64,000 bases of DNA. Source: Maratus speciosus (Eukaryota; Arthropoda; Arachnida; Araneae; Salticidae). The translations under genes and the position numbers were made by a program. The notes under the pieces are model-generated. The model ran no database searches. It was not told the origin of the DNA and saw only the letters and a program-made list of their open reading frames with translations. Location: NCBI GenBank assembly GCA_963932465.1, contig OZ010800.1, positions 96,987,307 to 97,051,306 on the forward strand, read 5' to 3'. Positions 11,731 through 23,095 of this stretch are shown piece after piece. Each line of letters starts with the position of its first letter. Position 1 is the first letter of the stretch.

Positions 11731-13168
11731 AAAAGCCGATGAATGAAAGTTTAAACTTTTTTGTACCGATTTAATATATGTTTTATTACACGAACCTGTT
11801 AAAGCTAGGTCATCAGTAATAGTTATGAAGCACAATGAACGCAGGGCCTGGTTATAGAGATAACTTGATTTTAATTTTCCCGGACAATGATGGGCTTTTT
11901 AGTTGGTTGTAAAATATTTAATTTTTTAACCTAATGTTTAATTATTGGATTGAAAATGCGACGAAATTAAAATAGAGACTTAATAAAATGATTATTAAAA
12001 ATGCTACATTTGTATTTAAATGTAAATAGTTTGCATTTTTTTATATTATTAAAATATTATTAAAAAATTATTAAATATTTTAGTTGAACTTATGCGCTAT
12101 TAATATTCATTATAGAAATCAAATCAAATATAACATTATCAGAAATTAAGATCCGCGCTGATTAAATGAAACTTCTTTTGAAATAAATTAAATATTTTAT
12201 CTTTCATCATGAACTTATTTTTATATTTGAACGAGAAGCACATTTCGAAAAAAAAAAAGATAATCCTTTAGAATTTTCAAGAGAAAGAGCTTAAAATTAG
12301 TGTTCAACTATTCAAAAAATTAATTATCTTCAACAGAAGCAAATATTTAACTATTTTAATATAACCTAACGAGCACAAAATGTTTGATCTAACATGTAAT
12401 TTTATTTCGAATGTTTAGTAAAACAACATTTATTTCTCATAAGACGTACTTTTTAATATTATTTTCATTTAATAAATAAAATTAATCCTACTACATTTAG
12501 AAGAGCTCAAAGTTATACTAAAAAGTCGTAAACCTGTACATAGCGTAAACGGTATAGAAAGTCGAACAAGTTTAATTATAAAAATAAGTTATAGTCCATG
12601 AATTTACGAGAAGTTCGAAATTGAATTTAAAAAATAGATAAAGGAAACTTGTGTTTTAAAAATAAGAGAGCATCAATGTATTTTTTTTAATGCTAGAACA
12701 TTCATAATACTTTAACTAAAAGTGAAATATGTTTTTCCCCATGTAAAGTGTATTTATGATGAAGTTTATGGTTAATAAAAGTAACTTCCAGTTACGTAAA
12801 TGCTGAAATACGAAATTTTTATATCCTTCAACTTAAAAATTTAGTTTGATGCTGCAGTAAATATATATCTTTATGTCACGCTGTAAATTTTTATCTTAAA
12901 ATTAAAGGAAACAACGGAAAAAAATATGTATACTAACACAGACTTAAATATATTTTTCTAATTTAGATACAGTTGATTTTTTCTTTTTTTAATCTGAAAT
13001 ATTTTGAAATTAGTTGAAAAAATATTTTTTGAAATAATGTATATTAGTACGGGATATTTATCTGTAATTTTTAGCAATTTACCCATACAATTATATTGGC
13101 ACTGTATTTTCTGTTTATCTGTTTTACGTAAGATACGAATAAAATTTGCGAAACGTATGGCTACTATA
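11731..13168. other. Very AT-rich spacer, nothing recognised
   Basis: Many TTAAA/ATTTA runs. No transposon ends, repeats or coding similarity were seen. Confidence 0.6.
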
Positions 13169-13555
13169 CAGGGTGTCCGGTCTCAACGGTGTCCAATGGC
13201 TAATTCCTAAACCGTTAGTCATAGACATATAGTTCCAATTAGAAAAATGTTTTAAATGAGGTAAAGAAGTATTTTTAAACGATTTAGGTCAAGAAAAACA
13301 TTTATTTAAAAATTACGAAATTTAAATTTTTATACGGTCCCCCGGTCCTATAAGTGATATTTAGTAAACTTTTCCTATTTCTCTAACAAGTACGGCAAAA
13401 AAAAAAAAAAAAAAAAATCCCATTCACCTAACAATAAAATTGACCGAGTTATGACATTTTGAATTTTATGACTTAAACCACTTTTCTGTAACCGAAAACA
13501 GATGAGTTGGACCAAGCTTTCAGGGATCGTACACGAAGTGCTTAAAGTATTATAA

Positions 13556-13690
13556 AGGGCGTCCACTCCAAACGATTTTCAATGGATAATTCCTAAACCG
13601 TTAGTCAAAGACATATAGTTCCAATTGCAAAAATGATTTAAATGATGTAAAGAAGTACTTTTAAAGCGATTTAACTGAAGATGATGCCCC
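13556..13690 (+). repeat. Internal second copy of the left terminal repeat
   Basis: GGGCGTCC through CAATGGATAATTCCTAAACC, AGACATATAGTTCCAATTG and GTAAAGAAGTA repeats the outer left end of the element in the same orientation. It is followed by a C run and then diverges. It may be the remnant of a second element of the same family or an internal duplication. Confidence 0.7.
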
Positions 13691-13757
13691 CCCCCTATAA
13701 ATATTAAGGTAGTGTTAATTTTTAATAATTAACTTTCAGATTGGTTAAAATAATTGA

Positions 13758-13960
13758 AGAAGTGAGTTTCAAAACTCGCCTTATCGAGGAAATCAAACTT
13801 TGGGAAATCGCATAAAACCTTTAAATCCGCCCATTGGCATTCATTGAAAATTCGGAGATTGTAGTGTTTGATTGGTACAGTTATACCAATAGAATAGATT
13901 GATAGAGAAACACGATTTTTTAAATTTCGGATAAGGCGAGTTTCGAAACTGATGTCCTCA
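13758..13960. mobile_element. Small MITE-like hairpin element
   Basis: GAGTTTCAAAACTCGCCTTATC on the left is mirrored by GATAAGGCGAGTTTCGAAAC on the right, separated by about 150 bp. The inverted repeats contain their own internal palindrome (GTTTCGAAAC). It is nested in the 13169-15402 element and not related to its termini. Non-coding. Confidence 0.6.
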
Positions 13961-14559
13961 ATTGAAATTTGACCTTTTTTTTGTAAGGAAAGGTGTAAGG
14001 TGTGTTTTTTGTTGTGTTTGTTTGTTTTGAGTGTGTTTCTTTTGATGATTTTATTTTAAAAAGTTGTATTATTTTTATAAGCTTTTAACTTACGACGTTC
14101 GTATGTATAATATGTCTTCCTAATTCAAAATTTGTATTCCAATTTTAACTCGCTTCCGAATATCCGATCAAGATTAAATTTTGCATAATTATATAAATTC
14201 AATGATAATGTAATATTAATATGATTTTAGGTTATATTTTTTTTACAGGACCACTCCAGAAATTTTGTATACATTATCGCCTACAAACAGAAATTTTAAA
14301 ATCAAAATCAGTAACATTTATGTAGGGCATTGGGATTCACAATGTAATTTTTCCAAATGAAAGCACGTTGCGTTTATATTTTTTATACAATGCCGCACAA
14401 AAGAAGTCAGATACATTACGATGTATGAGCAGAGATTGCTTATTATACGTTTTCATGATATTATGCTTTTTTCAAATTCAACTTTTTAGTTCTTTATAAA
14501 AACTTGTTTGAAAAAAATATTTTAGAGACTAAAATCAAACCAGCACTTTTGGAAATAAT

Positions 14560-14816
14560 ATTATCGGATATGGAGGTCGTATTGAGTGACCTCCCAGATC
14601 GCCAGATTTGAATCTTTTAGATTTTTTTTCTTTGGAGTTTTCTGAAAAATAAGGTACATGAAAGAGAATCCACTAGTCGAGCAGATTTGTGGAATCGCAT
14701 TGCTATGGCGTGTAACACCTACAATGTTGAAAAAAGTAGAAGAAGAATTTATTTCACATGTACATTTCTGCATTGTAGCCAAAGGGAGTCACTTCGAGCA
14801 CGTTTTAAGATATCCT
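14560..14816 (+). pseudogene. Tc1/mariner-superfamily transposase, C-terminal relic
   Basis: Conceptual translation, allowing frame changes, reads PPRSPDLNLLDFF near 14597, a variant of the third catalytic block (SPDLxPLDFFLWG) of a mariner-like transposase family common in arthropods. About 100 bp later, in another frame, it reads LKKVEEEFISHVHFC...GSHFEHVL, matching the usual C-terminal helix region of the same family. The upstream DNA-binding and first two catalytic blocks are not recognisable. At least one frameshift and an in-frame stop before the motif make it non-functional. Its plus orientation and position inside the 13169-15402 inverted repeats identify it as the decayed gene of that element. 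Confidence 0.7.
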
Positions 14817-15540
14817 TGATTTTTATTAATTAATGTTTAGATTGGGTAATCTACTATGTATCATTTTCTAAAGAGTTGTGACTGTTGCTTTTATAATCAT
14901 TTAACAAAATTTCTGTTATTATTTTTTTTTACTTATATTTTTAGTACAAGTTGTATATTTTGTTTTAATATGTCAGAATGAACAAAAAATCTCAAAATAT
15001 ATTTGTAATGTTAATTTACTCTCAATGTTTAATGTTAAATTTATATTTGACGATTATTTTTATTTCTAGTAAATTTGTGACTGACTCCTATTTTGCAGCA
15101 AAAAAGATACTCCAACTTTAAATATCTATTACTCGGTCAGTTTTAATCGCGGAAGAATTGGACTTTTTTTTTTGTCTTACTTGTCAATGCAATAGGATAC
15201 TTTTACTAAACATCACTTACAGGACCTGAGGACAGTATAAAAATTTAAATTTCGTATTTTTTTAATAAATGTTTTTCTTGACCGAAATCGCTTTAAAAAT
15301 ATTTCTTTACCTCATTTAAAACATTTTTGCAATAGGAATTATATGTATATGACTAACGGTTTAGGAATTAGCCATTGGACACCGTTGAGACTGGACACCC
15401 TGTACATATAGGCTTCAGAAAAAAATAATTGTCTTTGACCACTACATTACCTTCAATTAAAAAAAATATATAAAATTGTATCCCTTAAATTAAATTGTGA
15501 TTATAAATTTACTTTCAGTTCTAGAGTTGAAAATTATAAT

Positions 15541-15672
15541 ATTTATATATAATTATAATATTTATATATAATTATAATATTTATATATAATTATAATATT
15601 TATATATAATTATAATATTTATATATAATTATAATATTTATATATAATTATAATATTTATATATATAATTAT
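15541..15672 (+). repeat. 19-bp tandem repeat, about 7 copies
   Basis: The unit ATTTATATATAATTATAAT is repeated almost perfectly, which suggests a young, slippage-prone array. Confidence 0.9.
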
Positions 15673-15977
15673 TTGTAATATTTTAAGAAAAAAAGGGTTT
15701 GATACTTAACTGATAAAGATCTATGAAGGTATTTGTTTGTAAATTTCCTAACACACACCCCCGCATACAGGCAACGTGTTCATTTCGTTAAGAAAGGGTG
15801 CAGTAGGCATTTGAAAACACACATTATAGGTAAAATAGCACCATGTACATCATAGTTATAAATCCTTTTCTGTTACATGTAAACCTGTCTGAACCTAGGC
15901 CAATTGAAGAAATGAACAGCTATGTCTGTCATTGCTTCATTGGCTGAAGAAAACTCTGAATTAGAGAAGCCGCATTC

Positions 15978-16881
15978 TTGAAGATCACCTGGTACTTCAT
16001 CTTTAAAGTAATTTGGCAACCGTTTCATAGAATTAATGACATAGTCACCGATACGACATTATCAAGACTCCGGAAGTCGCCAGTCGTGTCCATAAAAATT
16101 CTAGTAACTCGAAAAGGCAGTCGTGAGAGACTGCAGGATGAGACCACCACCATTCAATGCGTGATTCATGTGGAACTTTGTAAGCGATCGTACATGATAA
16201 GCAGAGAACAGTTCTTGTGTGAGAGAGTCAGGGATAACCGCCTGATCAGAACCAAGCGTCACTTTAACCAGCTGAATCATCAAGAAGAAAAAGGAATCCT
16301 GTTGTTTCCCTCCGATAGAAAAACCTTTGTCCAGGTCCAGATATTGAACTGAAAAAAGATCGGTAGCTATGTGTAAAATCCCCGAAGAGTTTACAACCGT
16401 CATGCACAGAAAATTTCCAGCCTCACTGATGATTCTGTGTAGCGAAGCTGACCTGATGTCTCCACAGGTCTTTCTTCAAGGTGCCAGAGTCAACGCCGTT
16501 GCTTATATCGAGCTGTTAAAGCTCTGGATTACTAGTGTAGTACGTGGGAAACCGAACGTTTTTCAATAAGTCTCCGCACGATCGCATACAGCCCATTCAA
16601 CCCGATAATAGATGTCCAAAACTTTTCATGACAATGTCATCCTCAACTTGTTCCCCAGCTCCCGAAATGTTAACCCAATGGGCTATTACGCATGGGGCGT
16701 GATTGAAAATGACTCCAATAGTCATCCACACAACACTATTTCGGCTATCAGTGCAGCCGTTGTGTATGCAACTGGAAACGTACCCAACACCTATCTGATT
16801 ATACCTTGCATTCAGTTTCTACAGTGTGTAGAAACGGTTATTGCGGCTGGTGGTGGTTTCAATCAATCGTGTCATCCATAA
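15978..16881 (+). pseudogene. Tc1/mariner-superfamily transposase pseudogene
   Basis: Three broken frames (15978-16352, 16369-16569, 16612-16881) read together like one transposase of the DDE/D IS630-Tc1-mariner superfamily. The first block, LLFPSDRKTF, carries the first catalytic Asp (the usual form is SDEKxF). It is followed by VMHRKFPASLMIL, VNAVAYIELLK and WITSVVRGKPNVFQ. The second block has a stop and a change at the catalytic site (stop-VSARSHTA where QDSAPSHTA is usual). The third reads NVNPMGYYAWGVIE, with Gly where the catalytic Asp (NPMDYY) normally sits. The C-terminus, ETVIAAGGGF, matches the usual end of the family. The N-terminal helix-turn-helix region is only faintly visible. 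Two of the three catalytic residues are lost, so it is inactive. Terminal inverted repeats were not found. Confidence 0.8.
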
Positions 16882-18744
16882 TGTATGTGCTCACCTATAA
16901 ATAAATTTAAAACGTAAAAAATACTCTATCTGTAGAGTCTATTCCGATTTGAAATCACGCATTATTTTGTTTTCACATACCTACCACACACTTTAAACTA
17001 CCACTTTTGCTGTCGGACACGACAGTGCAAAGGTTATGGCTGTAATGTTTGCCAAAATATGCGCATCGGAGAATGAAGACTTCGGAATTCCAAGGTGCAC
17101 GATAAATTGTGAATATTGTCAAAATTCTGGCCAAAATCCGGAAACAAATGTTGCAATATTTCTATGGACAAATTTTCATAATTTTATATCAGTCGTAGAA
17201 AAATATGTTTAGCTCACTTTTATTGCATAAAGCAAAAGCTCATACCAGTTTAGCCCATACCATGGTGATGTTGAACATTTTGAGAATTTAAGACTTTCAT
17301 TTTCCAATACAATATATAGAAATTCAATCATCTCTGCAATATGTTTCCATAATCGGGGTGCTCTCTTACATCAGTAACAGTTATTGTTTCGGTTATTGAA
17401 AGCAATAAGCAAGCCTTCATAACAAATAAGCATTTAGACATTGACAGCCTTTTAAGTGCGATAAATATTTTGACATAGTTAGTAGTTCTACCCGTATGAA
17501 AAATATGGGATCGTAAAATAAAAAACAAGAAAGAAAAATCATGCGTCCAGCATAAATTGAGAAACATTTTCCAACACATTCAGAATAATGTACATCAATA
17601 GTTGGAAAAATTGTTCATCCCTGTATGTGATCCATGGATTGGTATTTAAACTACATCGTTTGCTACTGGTAAATTCAATTAAAGCATAGCACAATTTAAA
17701 ATTTATATTCAGTAATTACCGTCAGTAAACGGAAAATGTACTTTATATCTTTTGTGTATCCCTGTATATGATGTATAGAAGTTTTTCGCACCAAGAAATA
17801 TGGAAACAAGTTGTAAATTGCACATCAAACGTTGCAAATGTCCTGCGTTCGTACTATAAGTAGTTTTATAAATAATTTTTGTACCGCATACTCTAATGAA
17901 TGTACGTTTTAGTGCACGTCATAAGTGCATATGAATTTCATTCTATTCGAAAGGGTGTAACATCAATAAATTGCACTTGAAATAATTTTTACCAATTGGC
18001 CGTAATGTTAAGGAAAACTTTTGACTGTCACTGTCATTAAACTATACATCCGATTTTCATAAAATTTGAAATGACTCAACAAAATTTTGCATCAATTATA
18101 TATTTAAAATTTCAGGCCATTCGGTTGGGAAGTTTTTGCTCTGTTGTATGCGGACGGACGGACAGACAGACATAAGAACCTAACTACGACTATAGGTACT
18201 ACGTATTTATATAATTACGAAGCACCTAAAAAGTGTTAAATATTAAAACGAATACCATAATTAAAAAATACGGTCAGCAATTATTCTTCATAGGTAGTAC
18301 TGTAGAGAAACACTTTTGTGCATCCCTATAAATGAACTATAATTATATGCGCACCATATTCCACCGTATGCGCATTTTGTACACCTCGGTGATATGTATA
18401 ATTTTGACTATAGTGTAATATAATTAAAATACACCGCAAACGATTTTTCCGCATATGCCGTAATGTAATGTTATTCTTTTGAGTGTATCTGAAAATAAGC
18501 CGTACGTGCTAGCCACTTCATTTTGAATGCCAAACCTATCCTAGTAAACCCCAATAACACACATCAATTTCATGATAATCACACTTTATTTACACCAATT
18601 AGATTACGGACAGATACACCCATTTCATAAATACTTTTGAAATTTGTTGAAAGTTGTTCAAAACCCAATATACATACGAGAATTAAAGTACTTTTTATGA
18701 TTTATTTTTTAACTTTTCTGCTTCACCACGTCGTAATTTCCCCT
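16882..18744. other. Spacer with a short (GGAC/CAGA) tract
   Basis: No gene was recognised. GCGGACGGACGGACAGACAGAC at 18152-18172 is a small tetranucleotide tract. The preceding 250 bp (17900-18150, with TGAATTTCATTCTATTC and CTTTTGACTGTCACTGT) loosely resembles 56920-57030, so an old dispersed repeat may be present. Confidence 0.4.
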
Positions 18745-18748
18745 TTAA

Positions 18749-18777
18749 GGGGACGGTGGAGTTTAAAATCCTTAAAA

Positions 18778-18814
<37 letters not shown>

Positions 18815-19732
18815 TAAATTTTAACTTAAATATTATTCAAGGGTACATTATATACATTATAGCATGCATTTATCACAAAAAAATTAAAAAAAAATATTTT
18901 TGAGTAAAAAATGGAATTTTACGCGTCGTGTTAGAAATCTTCGAAATGCCCCATGCGTCTTCCATATCAATGAAAATCCTCAATATTTTGTATAAAAGTT
19001 TGGTTTATTTATAGAAATAAAATAGAGCATCGAATTTTACATATTTTAAATTAAAGGTTTAAAAAAAAATTGAAAAATTTTGAAATTTTTTCGAAAAATT
19101 TTCAAAATTTCAAATTTTTTCTATTTTTTTGCAAATTTCATCTTAAATATTATTCAAGGGTACATTATATGTATTATGGCATGCATTTATCACAAAAAAA
19201 TAAAAAAAAATTATTTTTGAGAAAAAAAAATGGAATTTTATGCGTTGTCTTAGAAATCTTCGAAGCGCCCCCTGCGCGTTCCATATCAATGAAAATCCCC
19301 AATATTTTTTATAAAAGTTTGGTTTATGTATAGAAATAAAATAGAGCATAGAATTTTATATATTTAAATATAAAGGTTAAAAAAATTTGTTTTGAAAAAT
19401 TTTGAAATTTTTTCGAAACAAATTTTAAATTTTGAATTTTTTTTTTACCTTTAAATTCAAATATATAAAATTCGATGTTCTATTTTATTTATATATATAA
19501 ACCAAACTTTTATAAAAAATATTGGGGATTTTCGTTTTTTCATTGATGTGGAAGGCGCATGGGGCATTTCGAAGATTTCTAAGACGACACGTAAAATTCC
19601 ATTTTTTTCTCAAAAATATTTTTTTTAAATTTTTTTTGTGATAAATGCATGCCAGAATGTATATAATGTACCCTTGAACATATTTAAGTTGAAATTTACA
19701 AAAAAAAAAGGATTTTAAGCTCCACTGTCCCC
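18749..19732. mobile_element. Three-armed foldback element with TTAA flanks
   Basis: The ends are inverted, GGGGACGGTGGAG...CTCCACTGTCCCC, and each abuts TTAA (18745-18748 and 19733-19736), the target duplication used by piggyBac-type elements. The left arm (from about 18823: TTAAATATTATTCAAGGGTA, GCATGCATTTATCAC, ATGCCCCATGCG) is repeated in direct orientation about 316 bp later (from 19139). The same block then appears inverted in the right arm (19435-19700). The centre is a dense A/T palindrome (GAAATTTTTTCGAAA). Frames of 87-88 codons in it are by-products of the repeat. It has no coding capacity. Confidence 0.8.
18781..18813. repeat. Poly(T) run of 33
   Basis: A pure T run inside the left arm of the foldback. 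The corresponding place in the right arm has only about nine A, so the run expanded after insertion. Confidence 0.95.
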
Positions 19733-20694
19733 TTAATGGAGTTTATAGAGCATTTTGTTAAAAATGTGAGGTTTTTGGAACAGAAAAATAATGATAAATG
19801 AAATCCAAAATTCTAGTGCTAAATTCAGTTTGATTTAGATAATTAAAATTCATAAAAAATGCACAAATAAATGTACAAAAATTACTTTCAGTTGCATGCA
19901 TATAATATAATTTTATTTTAAATACATTAAAATTACATGCATTATCATGATTAGCTCAAACTTGACTTATAAAAGTAGATTTTAATAAATCGAAAATTAT
20001 ATTTCCTACCAATAATTACCAGGAAGATATTAAAAGAAAATGAATTGAAATAATTGGTAATAAAGATACACAGCTTATAACGATGCACTATTACACGACA
20101 TCCATGAATTATGAAGAGATTTCTTACATAATAGATGAAAGTTCGTTTTGTTGAAAATTTGAATAACTTTATCATCTCATCTGAATTACAAAATTTAAAT
20201 TACAATGATTTCTTCTAGACAATTCTCGAATAAGCAGAAAGAAAAATAATAACACAGTTTAAATCCTACTGATGACGGCCTTTACATGGCTGAAAACGTT
20301 CTGGTTTTTTTTAATGTAATTTAAGGTATTTTAAATGTATATTTCAAATAATTTTATATTATATTGTATGCATCTGAAACTAATTTTTGTACATTTATTT
20401 GTGCTTCTTATATGAATTTTAGAAATAATGATGTTTTTTTTTTTCGATTTTACAAATCAAGTTGAAGTGACTGGTTAACCAGCAAATTTGTCAATGATAC
20501 ACCGATGTTATTTTTTAAAGTTATGAATTTAATCAACATTTTTTGATAGTCTAGGAACACGGCAAATGTAAAATAGAATAAAAAGAAAAGAATAAATTGA
20601 AAAGAATAACAGCGAATTAAGTTTATATAAAACACTTTATCTTAGAGAAAGTATATGAAATTTCATGTAAAGAAACGAACTGGAATAATCTTAT
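19733..20694. other. AT-rich spacer, nothing recognised
   Basis: No transposon ends or coding similarity seen. Confidence 0.55.
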
Positions 20695-20913
20695 TTAACC
20701 CTTTCAAGAGCGGTGGTGACACGGCCTAGCCACCTAATTGTAATTCCAAAAATGACAAATAACATCAAGAATATTTTAATGAAATTTTGCTTTTGTAATG
20801 AAAGTACAAAATAGTGGGTTTTTATTTGATAAGAAATTCGTTTTCAAATTCTGGTATCAGTTAATTATTTAATCATTTTAGGAACAGAATTCTTCTGCCC
20901 TTGAAAGTGTTAA
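20695..20913. mobile_element. piggyBac-like MITE, copy 1
   Basis: TTAA at 20695-20698 is followed by CCCTTTCAAGAGCGGTGG, and the right end reads CTGCCCTTGAAAGTG followed by TTAA (20910-20913). The termini are inverted (CCCTTTCAAGnGC). The interior (about 210 bp) is non-coding and related to 36688-36902 and 61453-61672. Assignment to piggyBac is inferred from the TTAA duplication and the CCC-start TIR. Confidence 0.75.
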
Positions 20914-21161
20914 AAAGCTCTAAGCTTACATAAAGCATAAATATGCAAAACAGAATCGTCAGAGGTATTGCTTACTATAAAATGTGATAAAGATTTGGTT
21001 GATTGCATGTTTTTAATTAGCGTACAGAGAAATTTTTTACTTAATTAATGCATTGATTCTTCTTTACATCTTATGTAAAGGAAGGTATGGGTACCGTGTA
21101 AAAAATGAATAATCCCCCCCCCCCCCCCAAGAGAAAACTAGTATGTTGTGACCATCACAAA
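20914..21161. other. Spacer with poly(C) run
   Basis: A run of about 14 C lies at 21115-21128. Nothing else was recognised. Confidence 0.6.
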
Positions 21162-21229
21162 ACTTTCTTCTATCTCATACTTGTCAATACTTCAAAATTC
21201 ATTATCACAGTGCATCTATGCTCATCATG

Positions 21230-22590
21230 AGGATTCTAAAAAGATGAAATTCCGTGCATTAGTTCTTGAGATATTACTGTCCATGAAATCGTGTAAATCC
21301 ATCAAAATGCAGCATAGCAGCGCCACCTATTGGGTGATTTACACCAGACCCTAATTATCATCCACATGTGTCAATGTCTAACTGAATATGAAGTTCGGGG
21401 AAAATCCGTGCATTAGTTCCTAAGATAGAGCTATTGCGCAAATCATGACAAATGCAGCATAACAGTGCCACCTGTTGAGCGATTTACACAACCACATAAT
21501 CAGTATCAACATTTATCAAGGTGTACTTGAATCTGAAGTTTGATGAAAATTCGTGCATTAGTTCTTGAGATAGAGCTATTGAGGAAATAGTGAAAAATGC
21601 AGCATAGCAGCGCCACCTATTGGGCGATATTCACCAACACGTAGTCAGCATCATTTCATATCAAAGAGTAACTGAATCTGAAGTTTGATGAAAATATGTC
21701 CATTAGTTCTTGAGATACAGCGATTGAAGAAATCGTGAAAAATGCTGTATAGCAGCGCCACCTGTTGAGCGATTTACACCAAAATGTACAAAATGTCAAT
21801 TCATATCAAGGATTAACTGATTCTGAAGTTTAGTGAAAATTGTTGCATTAGTTCTTCAGATACCGCTATAATGGAAATTCTGAAAAGTGCAGCATAGCAG
21901 CGCCACCTGTTGAGTGATTTGCACCAAAACACAAACAGCACTAATTCATATAAAAGTATACATGAATCTGAAGTTTGTTGAAAATCCAAGCATTAGTTGT
22001 TGAGATAGAGCTATTGCGGAAATTGTAAAGAATGCAGTATAGCAGCGCCACCTGTTGAGCGATTTACACCAAACTGTACAAAACTTCAATTCATGTCAAG
22101 GATTAACTGAATCTGAAGTTTGATGAAAATCCGTGCATTAATTCTTGAGATAGAGCCACTGCGGGCATTGTAAAAAAATGCAGCATAGCAGCGCCACCTG
22201 TTGAGCGATTTGCACCAACATGTAATCAGCATCAAGTCTTATCAGGGACTAACGGAATCTGAAGTTTCATGAAAATCCGTGCTTTAGTTCTTGAGATAGA
22301 GCCATTGCGGAAATCATAAAAATGCAGCATAGCAGCGCCACCTGTTGAGAGCGATTTGCACCAACACGTAATCAGCATCAAGCCTTATCAAGGACTAACA
22401 GAATCTGAAGTTTTATGAAAATCCGTGCATTAGTTCTTGAGATAGAGCCATTTCGGAAATCATACAAAATGCAGCATAGCAGCGCCATCTGTTGAGCGAT
22501 TTGCACCAAAAACTAATCAGCATCAATTTGTATTAGGGACTAACTGAATATCAATTTTTTTTTAATTCCGTGCATTAGTTCTTGAGATAG
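21230..22590 (+). repeat. 145-bp tandem array, nine units
   Basis: Unit landmarks in order: GAATCTGAAGTTTGATGAAA, CCGTGCATTAGTTCTTGAG, ATAGAGC, GCAGCATAGCAGCGCCACC, TTGAGCGATTTnCACCAA. The period is 145 bp with only 1-2 bp deviations (144-147 late in the array), which suggests homogenisation or recent amplification. Short frames in it have no coding signature. Confidence 0.9.
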
Positions 22591-22619
22591 AGCGCCCACA
22601 AAATTTGTGTCACATACAC

Positions 22620-22665
22620 ACAGACAGACAGACAGACAGACAGACTCACAGAGTCACAGACAGAC
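22620..22665 (+). repeat. (CAGA)n microsatellite
   Basis: CAGACAGACAGACAGACAGA continues, imperfectly, to about 22665, between the tandem core and the 3' hairpin of the enclosing element. Confidence 0.9.
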
Positions 22666-22827
22666 ATTTTGTAAAAACATGTTTTTCGGGTTCTCTGACC
22701 TCTAAAACGTGTAAATCCGTCGAAAACCGGAATTCGAAAATTTTCATGAATCCAATACTTTCTTCTTGTAAAGATAGAAGAAAGTAAAAAAAGGCTGCAT
22801 ATCTAAGTATAAAAGAAGTAAAACATA

Positions 22828-23095
22828 TTTCACAATTCTTTAACTCGTTCTGCTTGCAAAAGTCAAATTTTAGCAGCAAGCTAATGAAAACATCAAAGTC
22901 GTTTTCCGGGAATAATTTTACTAAACTGAGATGAAATCCTTTTTGGAATTATTCTATCACAATATTCTTTAGAATTGCTTTAGAGATTATTTTCATAGGA
23001 TAAATGAAGGAAAGTGGGAATTTAAACAACTTTTACCAGCTGAAAATTTTTTATAGTGACTAAATTTCAGTGGTACGTGATTTGAATACATTATT
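22828..23095 (+). repeat. Dispersed repeat R, copy 1
   Basis: Shares with copies near 50.6-51.9, 52.2-52.4 and 58.5-59.0 kb the series TGCAAAAGTCAAA, TTTTTGGAATTATTCT, ATTCTTTAGAATTGC, TTTAGAGATTATTTTCATAG, ATAAATGAAGGAAAGTG and GGTACGTGATTTGAATA. Non-coding and of unknown class. Confidence 0.7.

Larger units (their letters stand above)
13169..15402. mobile_element. Tc1/mariner-type element with ~300-bp inverted repeats
   Basis: It begins CAGGGTGTCC and ends GGACACCCTG, with TA directly outside both ends (13167-13168 and 15403-15404). The terminal inverted repeats continue inward for about 300 bp: CAACGGTGTCCAATGGC, CCTAAACCGTTAGTCA, TTTAAATGAGGTAAAGAAG, then TATAAGTGATATTTAGTAAA and a homopolymer run are mirrored at the right. 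A second, shorter copy of the left end sits inside at about 13556-13680 (GGGCGTCC, CCTAAACCGTTAGTCA). The interior includes a small hairpin element (13758-13960) and a transposase relic (14560-14816). The element is dead, since no intact frame remains. Confidence 0.8.
21162..22785 (+). mobile_element. HINE/pearl-like element with 145-bp tandem repeats
   Basis: In order: a short left motif ACTTTCTTCTATCT (21162-21175); about nine 145-bp tandem units marked by AGCAGCGCCACCTGTTGAGC (G of GCGCC at 21320, 21465, 21610, 21755, 21900, 22045, 22191, 22335, 22482); a (CAGA)n tract (22620-22665); about 90 bp of unique sequence; and a right-end hairpin with a 10-bp stem, ACTTTCTTCT / AGAAGAAAGT (22757-22766 and 22776-22785). 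The last bases AGATAGAAGAAAGT are the inverted complement of the left motif. Tandem core, tetranucleotide microsatellite, 3' hairpin and short inverted ends are the known plan of Helentron-associated HINE/DINE-1 and bivalve 'pearl' elements. Homology to those is inferred from structure only. Confidence 0.65.

Noticed and set aside
15978..16352. 124-codon open frame considered as a possible host gene
   Set aside because: Its end (LLFPSDRKTF) and the following broken frames match a Tc1/mariner-superfamily transposase, so it belongs to a pseudogene; the overlapping 100-codon minus-strand frame is a shadow.
21120..22600. CRISPR-like array from regularly spaced repeats
   Set aside because: The whole 145-bp unit is repeated with no unique spacers, and the context is eukaryotic transposon DNA.
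22757..22790. Canonical Helitron 3' end for the 145-bp repeat element
   Set aside because: The hairpin is not followed by CTRR, so it is not a classical Helitron end; the HINE/Helentron-type comparison fits better.
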